Shown piece by piece: positions 25,031 through 33,798 of a stretch of DNA of 64,000 nucleotides. Each line of letters starts with the position of its first letter. The stretch's first letter is position 1. This DNA is from FEN-33 sp963768775 (GTDB taxonomy: Archaea; Thermoplasmatota; Thermoplasmata; Methanomassiliicoccales; UBA472): NCBI GenBank assembly GCA_963768775.1, contig CAVYIY010000008.1, positions 558,001 to 622,000 of the forward strand, read 5' to 3'. Under the pieces are notes generated by a model that saw nothing but the letters and a program-made list of their open reading frames with translations, ran no database searches and was not told where the DNA came from. The translations under genes were made by a program, and so were the position numbers.

Positions 25031-26392
25031 GTGCCTTTCACGAGGAATGCGAGAATAGGAATCGTGGCTGTTGTTTTGGCAGCCATTTTGTTGGTCGCGG
25101 GGGGAGCAGTTGTCCTGTTCAATTCCAATAACCAAAATAACAATTCAGGAAAGTTGCAAGTGGTGGCTAGCTTTTACCCCCTTTACTATTTCTCTTCTCA
25201 GATCGGGGGAGACAGGGCGGATGTTGGGCAGATCATACCTAATGGAATAGACCCCCATGCCTTTGAACCGACTCCATCGGACGTAGTGAAAGTGGACCAA
25301 GCAAAGCTACTTGTCTACAATGGTTTCTACTTCGAACCGTGGATGAGCGCCTTCCTTGGGACTGTTAGCAATAGCAATCTGGTAACAGTCGATTCAAGCG
25401 CGAACGTCCCGAGCTTGCTCTCTGACACAGCGGTGCAACTGTTCACCCTGGGAAGGGCTGCGCTGCAATCTGGGGTCAATGACACCATCACCGCTTCGCC
25501 GACGATCGGAGGCACGCCGACGGTTGAGTTCAACACGACCGTTTTGGACGTTCATCTATCTCCCATGGATGGAGCTTATGGTGGATACATAAACATCCAC
25601 TATGCAGAAGAGGGAGACCACCAGATCTTCAGCACTAACAACACGAATTATCAATTGCTCAATCAGAACGGCACCGTCCAAGAAATCGAGCTGAATATAG
25701 GCTTCGTCCCACAATACCCGGAATTCAACTCGACCCAAAGGTACGATCTCAGCACTGGTATGTATGCACTTAAGATCGGAGCGACTTCGATCAATGAAAC
25801 AACGATCGTATTGGTGAAGATACCGCCCGAAGTTACAGAGCCAGGCGCTCCTGAGCATCATCACGGTCTCTACGACCCGCATATCTGGATCGATCCGGTT
25901 GACGCCAAAATCCAGGTCCAGAACATCCTGAAAGGGTTCAAGCAAGCCGATCCAGGCAATGCCACATATTACCAGCAGAATGCGGACAACCTCGAGGCGA
26001 GGCTGGATGCTTTGAACCTTGAATATATCGCTGGACTGGCGAACCGCACAAAGAACGTCATCATAACCACCCACGAGGGATTCAATTACCTAGCCCAACA
26101 GTATGGCTTCCAGGCCTACGGAGCGACTGGTGTATTTGCAGATTCCGAGCCAAGCGCACAAGCAATCGCCAATTTGGCCCAGATGGTCGAAAGCTATCAC
26201 CTCCATTATGTGTTCTCTGAACCGGTCTACAATGACGCGGTCATTCAGACAATCGCTAGCGAGACCGGGACGCAGGTCTTGGTACTCGATGGCATCCATG
26301 GAACGGTAGGCGTTCACGCTGGTTGGGATTATTTCCAGATCATGGAGGATAATCTCAAAAACCTGAAGAAGGGGTTAGAGGTGACCCCCTAG
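25031..26392 (+). CDS. znuA: Zinc/manganese-type ABC substrate-binding protein (ZnuA-like)
   Basis: About 453 residues: an N-terminal membrane anchor (IVAVVLAAILLVAGGAVV) and a cluster A-I metal-binding protein. Likely metal ligands are the His of GIDPHAFEPTP, the His of YDPHIWIDP after a short HHH loop, the His of TTHEGFNYLA, and an acidic residue near LVLDGIHG. Between the first and second ligands is an insert of about 140 residues (roughly 135-275) that looks like an extra beta sandwich, making the protein longer than the usual 300. The GTG at 25031 has a ribosome site (GGTGAG) 4 bases ahead; GTG 25022 and TTG 25019 are alternatives. It heads znuACB. Confidence 0.85.
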   Translation: MPFTRNARIGIVAVVLAAILLVAGGAVVLFNSNNQNNNSGKLQVVASFYPLYYFSSQIGGDRADVGQIIPNGIDPHAFEPTPSDVVKVDQAKLLVYNGFYFEPWMSAFLGTVSNSNLVTVDSSANVPSLLSDTAVQLFTLGRAALQSGVNDTITASPTIGGTPTVEFNTTVLDVHLSPMDGAYGGYINIHYAEEGDHQIFSTNNTNYQLLNQNGTVQEIELNIGFVPQYPEFNSTQRYDLSTGMYALKIGATSINETTIVLVKIPPEVTEPGAPEHHHGLYDPHIWIDPVDAKIQVQNILKGFKQADPGNATYYQQNADNLEARLDALNLEYIAGLANRTKNVIITTHEGFNYLAQQYGFQAYGATGVFADSEPSAQAIANLAQMVESYHLHYVFSEPVYNDAVIQTIASETGTQVLVLDGIHGTVGVHAGWDYFQIMEDNLKNLKKGLEVTP

Positions 26393-26435
26393 GCTCTTTT
26401 ATTCCGTGAACCATGAAGGACATTGGTGAACTATC

Positions 26436-27212
26436 ATGCCGGAGAATATCGTCGAAGTGAAAAACGTTAGTGTTCAATACGATGGCAACACGGTCCTGGA
26501 CCATGTATCCCTCGACGTCATGAAAGGGGACGTTCTCGGAATAGTGGGACCGAACGGAGGCGGGAAGACGACCCTTTTGAATGCCGTTCTCGGCAATGTG
26601 AGATTGTCGTCCGGTTCGGTGAAGCTGTTCGGAGTGGAGCAAAGCAAGTTCAAAGAGTACCAGCGAATCGGGTTCGTTGCCCAGCATGCCATCCAGTTCG
26701 ACCCCCTATTCCCCGCAACCGTGGAGGAGATCGTGGGGCTCGGGTGCTTATCAAGGGCGAAGATCGGCAGGAGACTGAACAAGACCGATAGGCAAGCCGT
26801 TAAAGAGGCCATGGATGCGGTGGACATTGCCTCCATAAGAAGGAAGAAGATCAGCGAACTGTCTGGTGGCCAGAAACAGCGAATATTCGTCGCCAAAGCG
26901 CTGGTCAGGAAACCCGACCTACTGATATTCGACGAAGCGACCAGTGGTCTCGACGCCTCCATCCAGGACAGATTCGTGCAAATGCTGAAGGACCTGAAAC
27001 AGGAGCGGGGCGTGACGGTGATCACCGTTTCACACGACATCTCAAGCGTTATGTGCCAAGCAAACAAGCTCGCGATAGTGAACCGGAGACTGGAGTTCAC
27101 GGAGATCGACCAAGGCACTGACCCTTCGAAGGCTCTGAGAGAAGCATACGGTGAGCATTTCACCTTCGTCTTCCACAATGAACGAGAAACCTGCGTCGCG
27201 CATCAGGACTAG
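26436..27212 (+). CDS. znuC: Zinc-type ABC transporter ATPase ZnuC
   Basis: A 258-residue ABC ATPase with Walker A GPNGGGKTT, Q-loop GFVAQHAIQFDPLFPATV, signature LSGGQKQRIFVAKAL, Walker B LLIFDEATSGLD and H-loop TVSHDIS. The Q-loop region and VEEIVGLGCLSR fit the Znu/Mnt subgroup. It powers uptake by ZnuA and ZnuB, which lie directly on either side, 43 and 8 bases away. Confidence 0.92.
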   Translation: MPENIVEVKNVSVQYDGNTVLDHVSLDVMKGDVLGIVGPNGGGKTTLLNAVLGNVRLSSGSVKLFGVEQSKFKEYQRIGFVAQHAIQFDPLFPATVEEIVGLGCLSRAKIGRRLNKTDRQAVKEAMDAVDIASIRRKKISELSGGQKQRIFVAKALVRKPDLLIFDEATSGLDASIQDRFVQMLKDLKQERGVTVITVSHDISSVMCQANKLAIVNRRLEFTEIDQGTDPSKALREAYGEHFTFVFHNERETCVAHQD

Positions 27213-27220
27213 GTGAGAAC

Positions 27221-28108
27221 ATGTCCCCAGCAATAGACCTCACCAGTATGTTCCAGTATGCTTTCTTCCAACGGGCGTTCATCGGGGGCATATGTGCCGC
27301 CACTCTCTGTTCTTTAATAGGAGTATTCATCGTCCTTAGAAGGCAAGCCTTGATAGGAGAAGGGGTGGCGCATCTTTCGTTCGGTGGCATCGCCCTCGGT
27401 CTGTTCTTGGCTCTTTATCCGCTCGACACTGCGTTGCTTCTCTCGGTAATTGGCATCTTCGTAATATCCTACCTGCAGCGAAGGAAGATCGTTTATTCGG
27501 AGATGGCAATCGGGATACTGATCTCCTTTGGCCTGGCTTTCGGTGCTGTGCTGGCAAGCCTGCATGGAGGTTTCGGTGTCGACCTCTTCTCTTACTTATT
27601 TGGGTCGATACTGACGATATCTCAAGAAGACCTCTTGCTGATAATCATCCTGTCTGCGGTGGTCATCGGCTTCGTGGCCATCTTCTTCAAAGAACTGATG
27701 CATCTGACATTCGATGAGCAGGGAACGCGCCTTTCAGGCGTTCCAGTATTTCCTTTCGAAGTCGCTTTCAACTTCGTCCTCGCCTTCTCCGTCGTGGTCT
27801 CGATCAAGATCGTCGGGACTCTTCTGATTTCCGCACTGCTGATCATTCCTGCGGCCTCGGCCATGCAGCTATCGAAATCGTTCCGCGGGACAGTCCTGAT
27901 CAGTATGGTTATCGGGGTGATGACGGTCATGGCCGGTCTCGTTACTTCCTATTTGTATGACGTGGCCACTGGAGGCGCAATTGTGCTATTCGGAATAGGC
28001 GTCTTCATTCTGTGCGTTGGGATAAGAAGAGCTATTCGGTGGGTTGGAACAACGGACACTGACAAGAAAGAGAGGACAGAGGTTAAATCGGGATCTCAAA
28101 CCGAATAA
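27221..28108 (+). CDS. znuB: Zinc-type ABC transporter permease ZnuB
   Basis: A 295-residue ABC-3 family permease with about eight membrane helices. The N-terminal segment FIGGICAATLCSLIGVFIVL and ALIGEGVAHLSFGGIALG are family signatures. A ribosome site (GGTGAG) precedes the ATG. The C-terminus is short, charged and cytoplasmic. It is the last gene of the metal uptake operon. Confidence 0.92.
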   Translation: MSPAIDLTSMFQYAFFQRAFIGGICAATLCSLIGVFIVLRRQALIGEGVAHLSFGGIALGLFLALYPLDTALLLSVIGIFVISYLQRRKIVYSEMAIGILISFGLAFGAVLASLHGGFGVDLFSYLFGSILTISQEDLLLIIILSAVVIGFVAIFFKELMHLTFDEQGTRLSGVPVFPFEVAFNFVLAFSVVVSIKIVGTLLISALLIIPAASAMQLSKSFRGTVLISMVIGVMTVMAGLVTSYLYDVATGGAIVLFGIGVFILCVGIRRAIRWVGTTDTDKKERTEVKSGSQTE

Positions 28109-28234
28109 ATCGACATATTCAAATGGTCGCCTGGGAGAGGGAGCATTGCCCCAGAAAATCTAGGCTTGAGCGATCTCCAAATGGAATCCATGAAACACTC
28201 TAACGGGAAAAAGAAGAATGTAAAGGGGTTTGTT

Positions 28235-28345
28235 GAGACGGCTCTGCATCACGTCGATAGAATTGATTTCGTATTTTTATCATCTGGCTTAAGTGACTGG
28301 TGGTCTCGGCTGAGCCCAGCATTATTTGCCTATAAAACCAGTTAC
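28235..28345 (+). repeat. Dispersed intergenic repeat, copy B
   Basis: Shares ATCATCTGGCTT-AGTGA, GGTGGTC-CGG and TAAAACCAGT with copy A, and GGCTCTGCNT near its left end with copies C and D. Non-coding by inspection. Confidence 0.6.
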
Positions 28346-28808
28346 AAATTCTCGATATCGACTTATTCGCCTGCATTAGATCTGGCCTGGCCTGGGCAAG
28401 CTGATAAATACAAGTAAATTCCACGCCAAAATCCCTCTATCGACGTAATTCAATTCAAAAGCACTTCGCTGGAGATACGAAGAATGCATGCAAGCTCCAA
28501 ATTCGAATGCCTTCGCCTCTTCAGGTAGATATCATCGAGTGTTTTGAATCGACCTAGCCCAAAATCCCTGAATTCGACCGAAGGAGAGTCTGCCCAAGCC
28601 CAGTATGGCAGTTGCCAAGTCCTCCATTCATAATTTCAATTAGTGACAATAAGTCTAGTTCGTCCTGCACGAGAGCATGGAATCGCCTTTTTTATTTTCA
28701 TTAAAACAGATATGACTTACTCCAACCCGGTTCAATCAGATCGCGAGCATCTCCCTTTTCCAATTACGGCAGCCAGCATTGCTATCATTCTCAATAATCT
28801 TACAATTA

Positions 28809-28817
28809 CCTATAAAC
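28809..28817 (+). promoter_or_regulatory. TATA box of the receiver-histidine kinase gene
   Basis: CCTATAAAC lies about 45 bases ahead of the chosen ATG at 28858, placing transcription start near 28838. Confidence 0.5.
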
Positions 28818-28857
28818 CCCCTCTCGCATGTTGCCATCCAAGATATCGAGAGTTCTC

Positions 28858-30651
28858 ATGATGCGTGTGCTCTGCGTGGATGATGAAGAGGAGCTGCTCG
28901 ACGTCGAGAAGGCTTTCCTCGAGAAGTCAAAAGAGCTCATTATTGAAAGAACCACATCGGCTTTAGAAGCGGTACGGCGGCTGAGAAGCGAGCCCTTCGA
29001 CGCAATCATCTCCGATTACCAGATGCCGGAAATGGACGGCATCGAATTGCTGAGAGTCGTCCGTTCCTGGAGCCAAATTCCGTTCATCTTATTCACTGGT
29101 AAGGGATGCGAAGAGACGATCATTGAAGCCTTCAACCTTGGTGCTGACTTCTATGCCAAAAAGGAGGGCGATCCCAAGACCCAGTTCGCCAGGCTCGAGG
29201 ATCTGGTAATTCAGGCAGTGGCCCGGCACCAGGCCGAGACGGGGTTGCGGAACGATCTTCGACGCTTCTCCGCACTGCTGGAAAATTCCTCCGACCTCAT
29301 CATCCTCAGCGACCGAAACGGGGTGGTGCGCTTCGCAACGCCATCGGTGCGACGGGTCATCGGCTATGAGCCGTTGGAGGTCGTCGGCCGACCATTGTCT
29401 TATTTCATCGACCCGGAGCAAGCAGGGCTGTTGCATGAGGCAATGGTTCGCACCCTGGCCCGAGGCATCGAGCCGGGCATGATTCAGTTCCGGGTGCGGC
29501 ACAAGGACGGAAGCTGGAGGGAGTTGGAGGCGATCGGCAGCGCGCGCCAACAGGGCGATGAGATGATGTTCGTCGCCAACGTCCGGGATGTGACGGAACG
29601 TAACCGCATGGAGGCGGAACTGCGGCTCAGCGAGGAACAGTTCCGCGCCACCATGGACCAGTCCCCTGTAGGAACGGTCACGGTGGACCTGCAGGGGAAT
29701 TACCTGAGGGTCAACCATGCCTTCTGCCGCATGGTCGGGTATGCTGAAGAAGAACTGGTGGGACGGCCGTTCACTGACATCACTGTGCCGGAAGACGCCG
29801 ATGAGGAAAGATGCGGATCCGTGGGGGTAATCCGGGGTGAGGTCGACGTCTTCCAGATGGAGAAGCGCTACCGGAAGAAGGATGGGCGCATAGTCTGGGC
29901 TGATGCACACGTCTCGCTCATCCGGGGCGCGGATAGGCAGCCACTATTCCTACTGGCGATCGTGGAGGATACGACAGAGCGGAAGATGGCGGAGAATGGT
30001 CTGCATCAGGCGAACGCCAAGTTGGGCATATTGAATAGCATCACTGGACACGATATTTACAACCAGATGATGGTGGTCAACGGCTTCCTGCAACTGTGCA
30101 AGCGGAGAGAAAAGGACGCTGATCTTATTGCGTACTTTGACAAGATGTCCCGGGCAACGGTAAATGTTCAGGAGCAGATCGCCTTCGCCAAGGACTATCA
30201 GGAATTGGGCATCCAGGCGCCAGCATGGGTGTCGTTCGGTCGCCATGCCGCAGACGCTTTCACCATGCTGCATCCCACCGGCCTCGTACTAGATGACAAT
30301 ACAGAGAGCGTGGAGATCCTGGCCGATCCACTGGTACGGATGGTGCCCTACAATTTGATCGACAATTCCATGAGTCACGGTGGACACGTCACTCAAGTGA
30401 AGATAAGCTCGAAGCAGATGGGGGACGCGATGCTGATCGTATACGAGGATGATGGCGTGGGCATCAATGCCGATGAAAAGAGGCACTTATTTGAGAAAGG
30501 CTTTGGCAAGAACACAGGTTACGGATTATTCCTTATTCGGGAGATCTTGGCCATCACTGGCATCACCATCGATGAGAGGGGCTGTGCTGGACAAGGAGTT
30601 CGCTTCGAGATGCTTGTCCCGGTGGGGGCATGGCGACGTGTTTCACCCTGA
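28858..30651 (+). CDS. Receiver-PAS-PAS histidine kinase
   Basis: A roughly 597-residue cytoplasmic sensor kinase with the receiver first. The receiver (about 1-120) has the acidic pair in CVDDEEELLD, phospho-acceptor Asp in IISDYQMPEMDG and Lys in LFTGKGCEE. Two PAS domains follow (about 130-255 and 257-380). The phospho-acceptor helix is TGHDIYNQMMVVNGF, with the ATP-binding domain after it: N-box NLIDNSMSHGG, G1 DDGVGI, F-box LFEKGFG and G2 GYGLFLIREIL. No membrane helix is present. I start at ATG 28858. Similar receiver-first kinases are frequent in methanogen relatives. A paralogue lies at 36.2-38.4 kb. Confidence 0.9.
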   Translation: MMRVLCVDDEEELLDVEKAFLEKSKELIIERTTSALEAVRRLRSEPFDAIISDYQMPEMDGIELLRVVRSWSQIPFILFTGKGCEETIIEAFNLGADFYAKKEGDPKTQFARLEDLVIQAVARHQAETGLRNDLRRFSALLENSSDLIILSDRNGVVRFATPSVRRVIGYEPLEVVGRPLSYFIDPEQAGLLHEAMVRTLARGIEPGMIQFRVRHKDGSWRELEAIGSARQQGDEMMFVANVRDVTERNRMEAELRLSEEQFRATMDQSPVGTVTVDLQGNYLRVNHAFCRMVGYAEEELVGRPFTDITVPEDADEERCGSVGVIRGEVDVFQMEKRYRKKDGRIVWADAHVSLIRGADRQPLFLLAIVEDTTERKMAENGLHQANAKLGILNSITGHDIYNQMMVVNGFLQLCKRREKDADLIAYFDKMSRATVNVQEQIAFAKDYQELGIQAPAWVSFGRHAADAFTMLHPTGLVLDDNTESVEILADPLVRMVPYNLIDNSMSHGGHVTQVKISSKQMGDAMLIVYEDDGVGINADEKRHLFEKGFGKNTGYGLFLIREILAITGITIDERGCAGQGVRFEMLVPVGAWRRVSP

Positions 30652-31007
30652 TAAGTTCGAGGACCCATCATCAGTGAGGATTACATTGGATTGAAGGTCG
30701 CGGTAATATCAATAAGACGGATCTTGCAGCCAGTACGGAAGGGTAGTTGGATCTACCTGATCCAGCATTCCATTTTCTATTCAGCCTATAAATCTCCTGA
30801 GAATTTGCTCAAATGTTCATGACTGATCGGATGGTGGACCGGGGGATCGGTGGGAAACTAGGATGGTGGAACTTAACCCTGGTGTTCCTACTTCCGGGAA
30901 AGGCGAACATGAGCGAGGCGTCACATTCCCGATAGCTCCACGCCTGGTTGGTGTTATGAGCTCCGCACTTCGAACATTGCCTCATGACACACCGCTTCGC
31001 GACTAAA
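30652..31007. other. Gap of 356 bases with a possible 40-residue microprotein
   Basis: Convergent intergenic region. A TATAAAT at 30787-30793 sits about 22 bases ahead of ATG 30813, the spacing of a leaderless archaeal transcript. It opens a 40-codon frame to 30935 (starts MFMTDRMVDRG, middle WWNLTLVFLLPG). No homologue is recognised, so it is a candidate only. Confidence 0.25.
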
Positions 31008-31865
31008 TCATCCCTTTTTTAAAGCGGGGGCGCTCGGAATCAACTCTCGTAGGTTCAGGCTATAATATCCGGCCCTCAAACCCGGCTCTTGGCCAGTCGG
31101 CTCCATCGGAACCTCCCTCGCATTGATTATCAGCTCCACCCGGAGCTGTTCATCATTGAATCTGGTGATAGTAGTGTCCATAAGATGGACGGTTCCGTCG
31201 ACATGCTTGGCCTTAACGAGCGCCTTCGCCTTTTCTAGTTTCCCTTCGATCAGCGAACGCAGGGGACCGTCGAGCCGCTCCTGCTCCTCCTTAGGGAGAG
31301 AAGAAAGCAATTTGGTCCCGATGATCTCCTCGGGTTTCTTCCCGAAATAGCGTTCCACCGCGGGATTGACATAGCGGACTATGCGATCGGAGTCAACGAC
31401 CTCAATTATCTCTGAAGTGCTCTCCACTAGCATCCGGAATCGCTTGAGGTTGTGCTCAACGGCAGCCAACGCTCCGTGCCGATTGACAGCGTGGTCGATG
31501 AAATTGCCCAGCTCAGCATATTGCGCCTTCACGTCTGCTCCCTTCTTGAGATAGAAGTCAGCACCGGCGTTTAGCGCCGTAATTGCTACCTCTTCCCGAC
31601 CCCTGCCGGTGAAGAGGATGAAGGGGACGTTTATGCCCAGCGCCCGCAGCTCTTTAAGGAACTCGATCCCGTCCATCCCCGGCATCTGGTAGTCGGAGAT
31701 TAAGGCATCGTATCTCCCGAAGTCCTTGGCATTGAGCGCTTCCGTCGCGGACGCCAACGTGTCGACCTGGAAACGGCCATCCTCCTCAAGGAAGGCCTTG
31801 GAGACGTCGAGCAGGTCTGGCTCGTCGTCGACCATCAGAACCTGCGTCCTTTCGCTGAATGCCAT
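31008..31865 (-). CDS. Receiver-PAS protein without kinase domain
   Basis: About 285 residues. The receiver (2-120) is intact: VDDEPDLLD, ALISDYQMPGMDG as phospho-acceptor region, and LFTGRGREE, where the usual LFTGKG carries Arg. One PAS domain (about 140-255) follows, and the protein ends soon after at PSAPALKKG with no histidine kinase. It may be a phosphorylation sink or an output adaptor for the two receiver-first kinases in the window (inference). The ATG at 31865 is preceded by a TATA element (31891-31899), giving a near-leaderless transcript. Confidence 0.85.
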   Translation of the reverse strand: MAFSERTQVLMVDDEPDLLDVSKAFLEEDGRFQVDTLASATEALNAKDFGRYDALISDYQMPGMDGIEFLKELRALGINVPFILFTGRGREEVAITALNAGADFYLKKGADVKAQYAELGNFIDHAVNRHGALAAVEHNLKRFRMLVESTSEIIEVVDSDRIVRYVNPAVERYFGKKPEEIIGTKLLSSLPKEEQERLDGPLRSLIEGKLEKAKALVKAKHVDGTVHLMDTTITRFNDEQLRVELIINAREVPMEPTGQEPGLRAGYYSLNLRELIPSAPALKKG

Positions 31866-32439
31866 GGGCACAAACCATCGCCATCGTGGTCATATATAGT
31901 CGGCAGGAGTGGCTTTCATCTCTGATAATATGGTGAGCCCTTGTGCGCAAATCGATAAGCATGCGATCAGGGACAACTGGAGGTTCATGTTCCTACAACC
32001 GAGCAATATCCAGAAAAGGGATGTTGGCCATTTCTGGCTAAGCTCACGCCTGGTGCCAGGCGCTTTATTTGGGGATTGCCCACCTCGGATATATTGGGTC
32101 AGAGGATTTGCAATAATGCTGATTTTACTATGTCAAGCCGATCGGTAACTCATTGGATCGTAATGGCTGAGCCGTCAACAATCCTTTCATAGAGAATTGC
32201 TCGACTGGTCCGGAAATTAGGAAGAATATGCCAAGCGTTGCACAACTGTTTATGTGAAATGGCATTTGAGCAACTTCGCATCATTCCTCTCTTGACGACT
32301 TTAAATTCATTCCTCAGCACCATTGCCGTGGGGTAGTATACAAATATCGCAAAATAATCCTGCTAAGAGTGTCACGGTTATTGCAAGTTGGGGACGCGGT
32401 GAGGTTCGGGCCCTGAGAAATGAACTAGAAATATCACTT
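31866..32439. other. Gene-free stretch of about 570 bases with a strong hairpin
   Basis: Contains the promoter of the receiver-PAS gene (31891-31899, minus strand) and a perfect palindrome CGCCTGG-TG-CCAGGCG at 32047-32062 followed by TTTATTT. On the plus strand this resembles a terminator, but no plus-strand gene precedes it. No coding frame is convincing. Confidence 0.4.
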
Positions 32440-32757
32440 CTATCTCATCTTGTAATATTCCTCATCCTTTTTCTGGTCCATTCTAGCTTCCTTCCTCGAT
32501 TGTTCCCCGGAATTCCTGTTCTGAAACAGAAGGGCGGATGGTCCCAACAAGAAAGCGGTGCTAACGTTGCTCCATCCAGTTTTGGAGTAAGTAATGAAAG
32601 CGGCCGCGCTTAGTAAGAATATGACAACCAGAAGAATGACGACTATGCCATAAGAGCCATTGGACGATGCTTCCTCGAACTTAACGAGAAATAATATTGC
32701 TATGAAAGAGCCAATAAGTCCGATTCCTGACATCGCCTGTTTGATCTCTCTTTTCAT
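32440..32757 (-). CDS. Small membrane protein in the Xre operon
   Basis: About 105 residues with three hydrophobic segments (AMSGIGLIGSFIAILFLVKF, GIVVILLVVIFLLSAAAFI, and a weaker one near AFLLGPSALLF), ending in a long charged tail. A GGGAG ribosome site precedes the ATG at 32757. I do not recognise the family. It follows the Xre regulator after about 120 bases on the same strand. Confidence 0.55.
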   Translation of the reverse strand: MKREIKQAMSGIGLIGSFIAILFLVKFEEASSNGSYGIVVILLVVIFLLSAAAFITYSKTGWSNVSTAFLLGPSALLFQNRNSGEQSRKEARMDQKKDEEYYKMR

Positions 32758-32877
32758 CCAAACTCCCATAAATCACATTCGGGTCGAGGATATTAAGAAT
32801 GCTGATGTAGGAGAAGAGGTGAAGTCTTGAACGACGGAGGAACCCGCGACTATGCCATTATCAACACCGGAGGTAAG

Positions 32878-33084
32878 TTAGTCTGTTTGTTCGTCTTCGA
32901 ATGTAAAGAGGTCCTCGATTTTGACGTTGAGCTGCCTGGCGATCTTGTACGCCAGTCTCAGAGAGGGATTGTATTTTCCCTTTTCGAGAAAAAGTATTGT
33001 TTGTCTGGTCACGTCGACTTTCTCTGCCAGAGCTTCCTGCGTGAAACCGCGTTTCTCTCTGAACTCCTTCATCCTCGTCTTCAT
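32878..33084 (-). CDS. Xre-family helix-turn-helix regulator
   Basis: A 68-residue DNA-binding protein, one Xre/Cro domain: REKRGFTQEALAEKVDVTRQ followed by TILFLEKGKYNPSLRLAYKIA and NVKIEDLF. This short form usually acts together with a small membrane protein in the same operon, which is what is seen here (33095-33415 just upstream). I use the ATG at 33084 (MKTRMKEF). The longer upstream frame overlaps the membrane protein gene. Confidence 0.85.
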   Translation of the reverse strand: MKTRMKEFREKRGFTQEALAEKVDVTRQTILFLEKGKYNPSLRLAYKIARQLNVKIEDLFTFEDEQTD

Positions 33085-33094
33085 GGAAAGTCCT

Positions 33095-33415
33095 TCACTC
33101 CCCTCTTTCTTGATAGTACCAGTATGAAAGACTGAAAATCGTAATACCTTGAGATAGCAGAGCCACAAATAGCGGCATTGCATCAAAGGCCTTTGGCGAA
33201 GCGACAACATATGCCATGGAGACCGTTGCCACTATGGTGTCGAAGGCGAAGGCGTTCGTGCAAGCGCGACCGATATTTCTGTCGGATCTCTCATCTCCCC
33301 TCAAGAAGGCGAACAATGCAAAGAAGCTGAAAAAGAAAAACAGCCAAATGTTGATAAAGCCGAGTAACCCGGTTAGACCGAGGATGCCAAGGTATCCCAA
33401 GATTCTTCTTCTCAT
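33095..33415 (-). CDS. Small membrane protein, DUF3796-like
   Basis: A 106-residue protein with four hydrophobic segments. The start RRRILGYLGILGLTGLLGF followed by FFFFSFFALFAFLRG resembles DUF3796-type proteins that pair with short Xre regulators. A GGGAG ribosome site precedes the ATG. It is the first gene of the operon with xre and the next small membrane protein. Function unknown; such pairs may sense envelope stress or peptides (inference). Confidence 0.65.
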   Translation of the reverse strand: MRRRILGYLGILGLTGLLGFINIWLFFFFSFFALFAFLRGDERSDRNIGRACTNAFAFDTIVATVSMAYVVASPKAFDAMPLFVALLSQGITIFSLSYWYYQERGE

Positions 33416-33439
33416 CCATTCAACTCCCGATGTAATATA

Positions 33440-33468
33440 TTTATTACGTTAGAAATGTATTACGTAAG
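33440..33468. promoter_or_regulatory. Direct repeats upstream of the Xre operon
   Basis: TATTACGT occurs at 33442-33449 and 33458-33465, 16 bases apart, the second within the palindrome TTACGTAA. They lie 30-50 bases upstream of the first gene of the operon, over its AT-rich promoter, and are a likely Xre operator. Confidence 0.5.
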
Positions 33469-33614
33469 ATATACTTAACATTTTCCCACACCATGTCAAT
33501 GACAAAATAACATGATATCTACTACCCCTAGAATGTGGTGCGAGGAGCCGGGAGTAATTTCTGCAGAGAATCTAGAGTGTCGCAACTTGAAAAGAAGAAA
33601 ATGGATAAGGGTTT

Positions 33615-33710
33615 AGCGAACTGGCTCTGCGTTATAGAGTAAGGATTGATTTTCAATATTAATAATCTGGCATGAGCATTGAGTAGTCTGGATAGACCCA
33701 TCATCAACCG
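33615..33710 (+). repeat. Dispersed intergenic repeat, copy C
   Basis: Carries CTGGCTCTGCGTT, GGATTGATTTTCAAT and AATAATCTGGCATGAGCA, lining up with copies A, B and D in the same order and spacing. More diverged on its right side. Confidence 0.5.
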
Positions 33711-33798
33711 TATTAGGTGATCCCATTTTTAAAACCAATTCTAGGGAAACCCGCACGGCCAGGTGATTCAGAAAATAGAAAGAGAAGAGGTTTCCCGC

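Larger units (their letters stand above)
28109..28857. other. Gene-free stretch of about 750 bases
   Basis: Between znuB and the receiver-histidine kinase. It holds repeat copy B (28235-28345) and the kinase promoter (28809-28817). Short frames at 28166-28417 and 28643-28861 have no ribosome site or family resemblance, and I do not call them. Confidence 0.45.
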
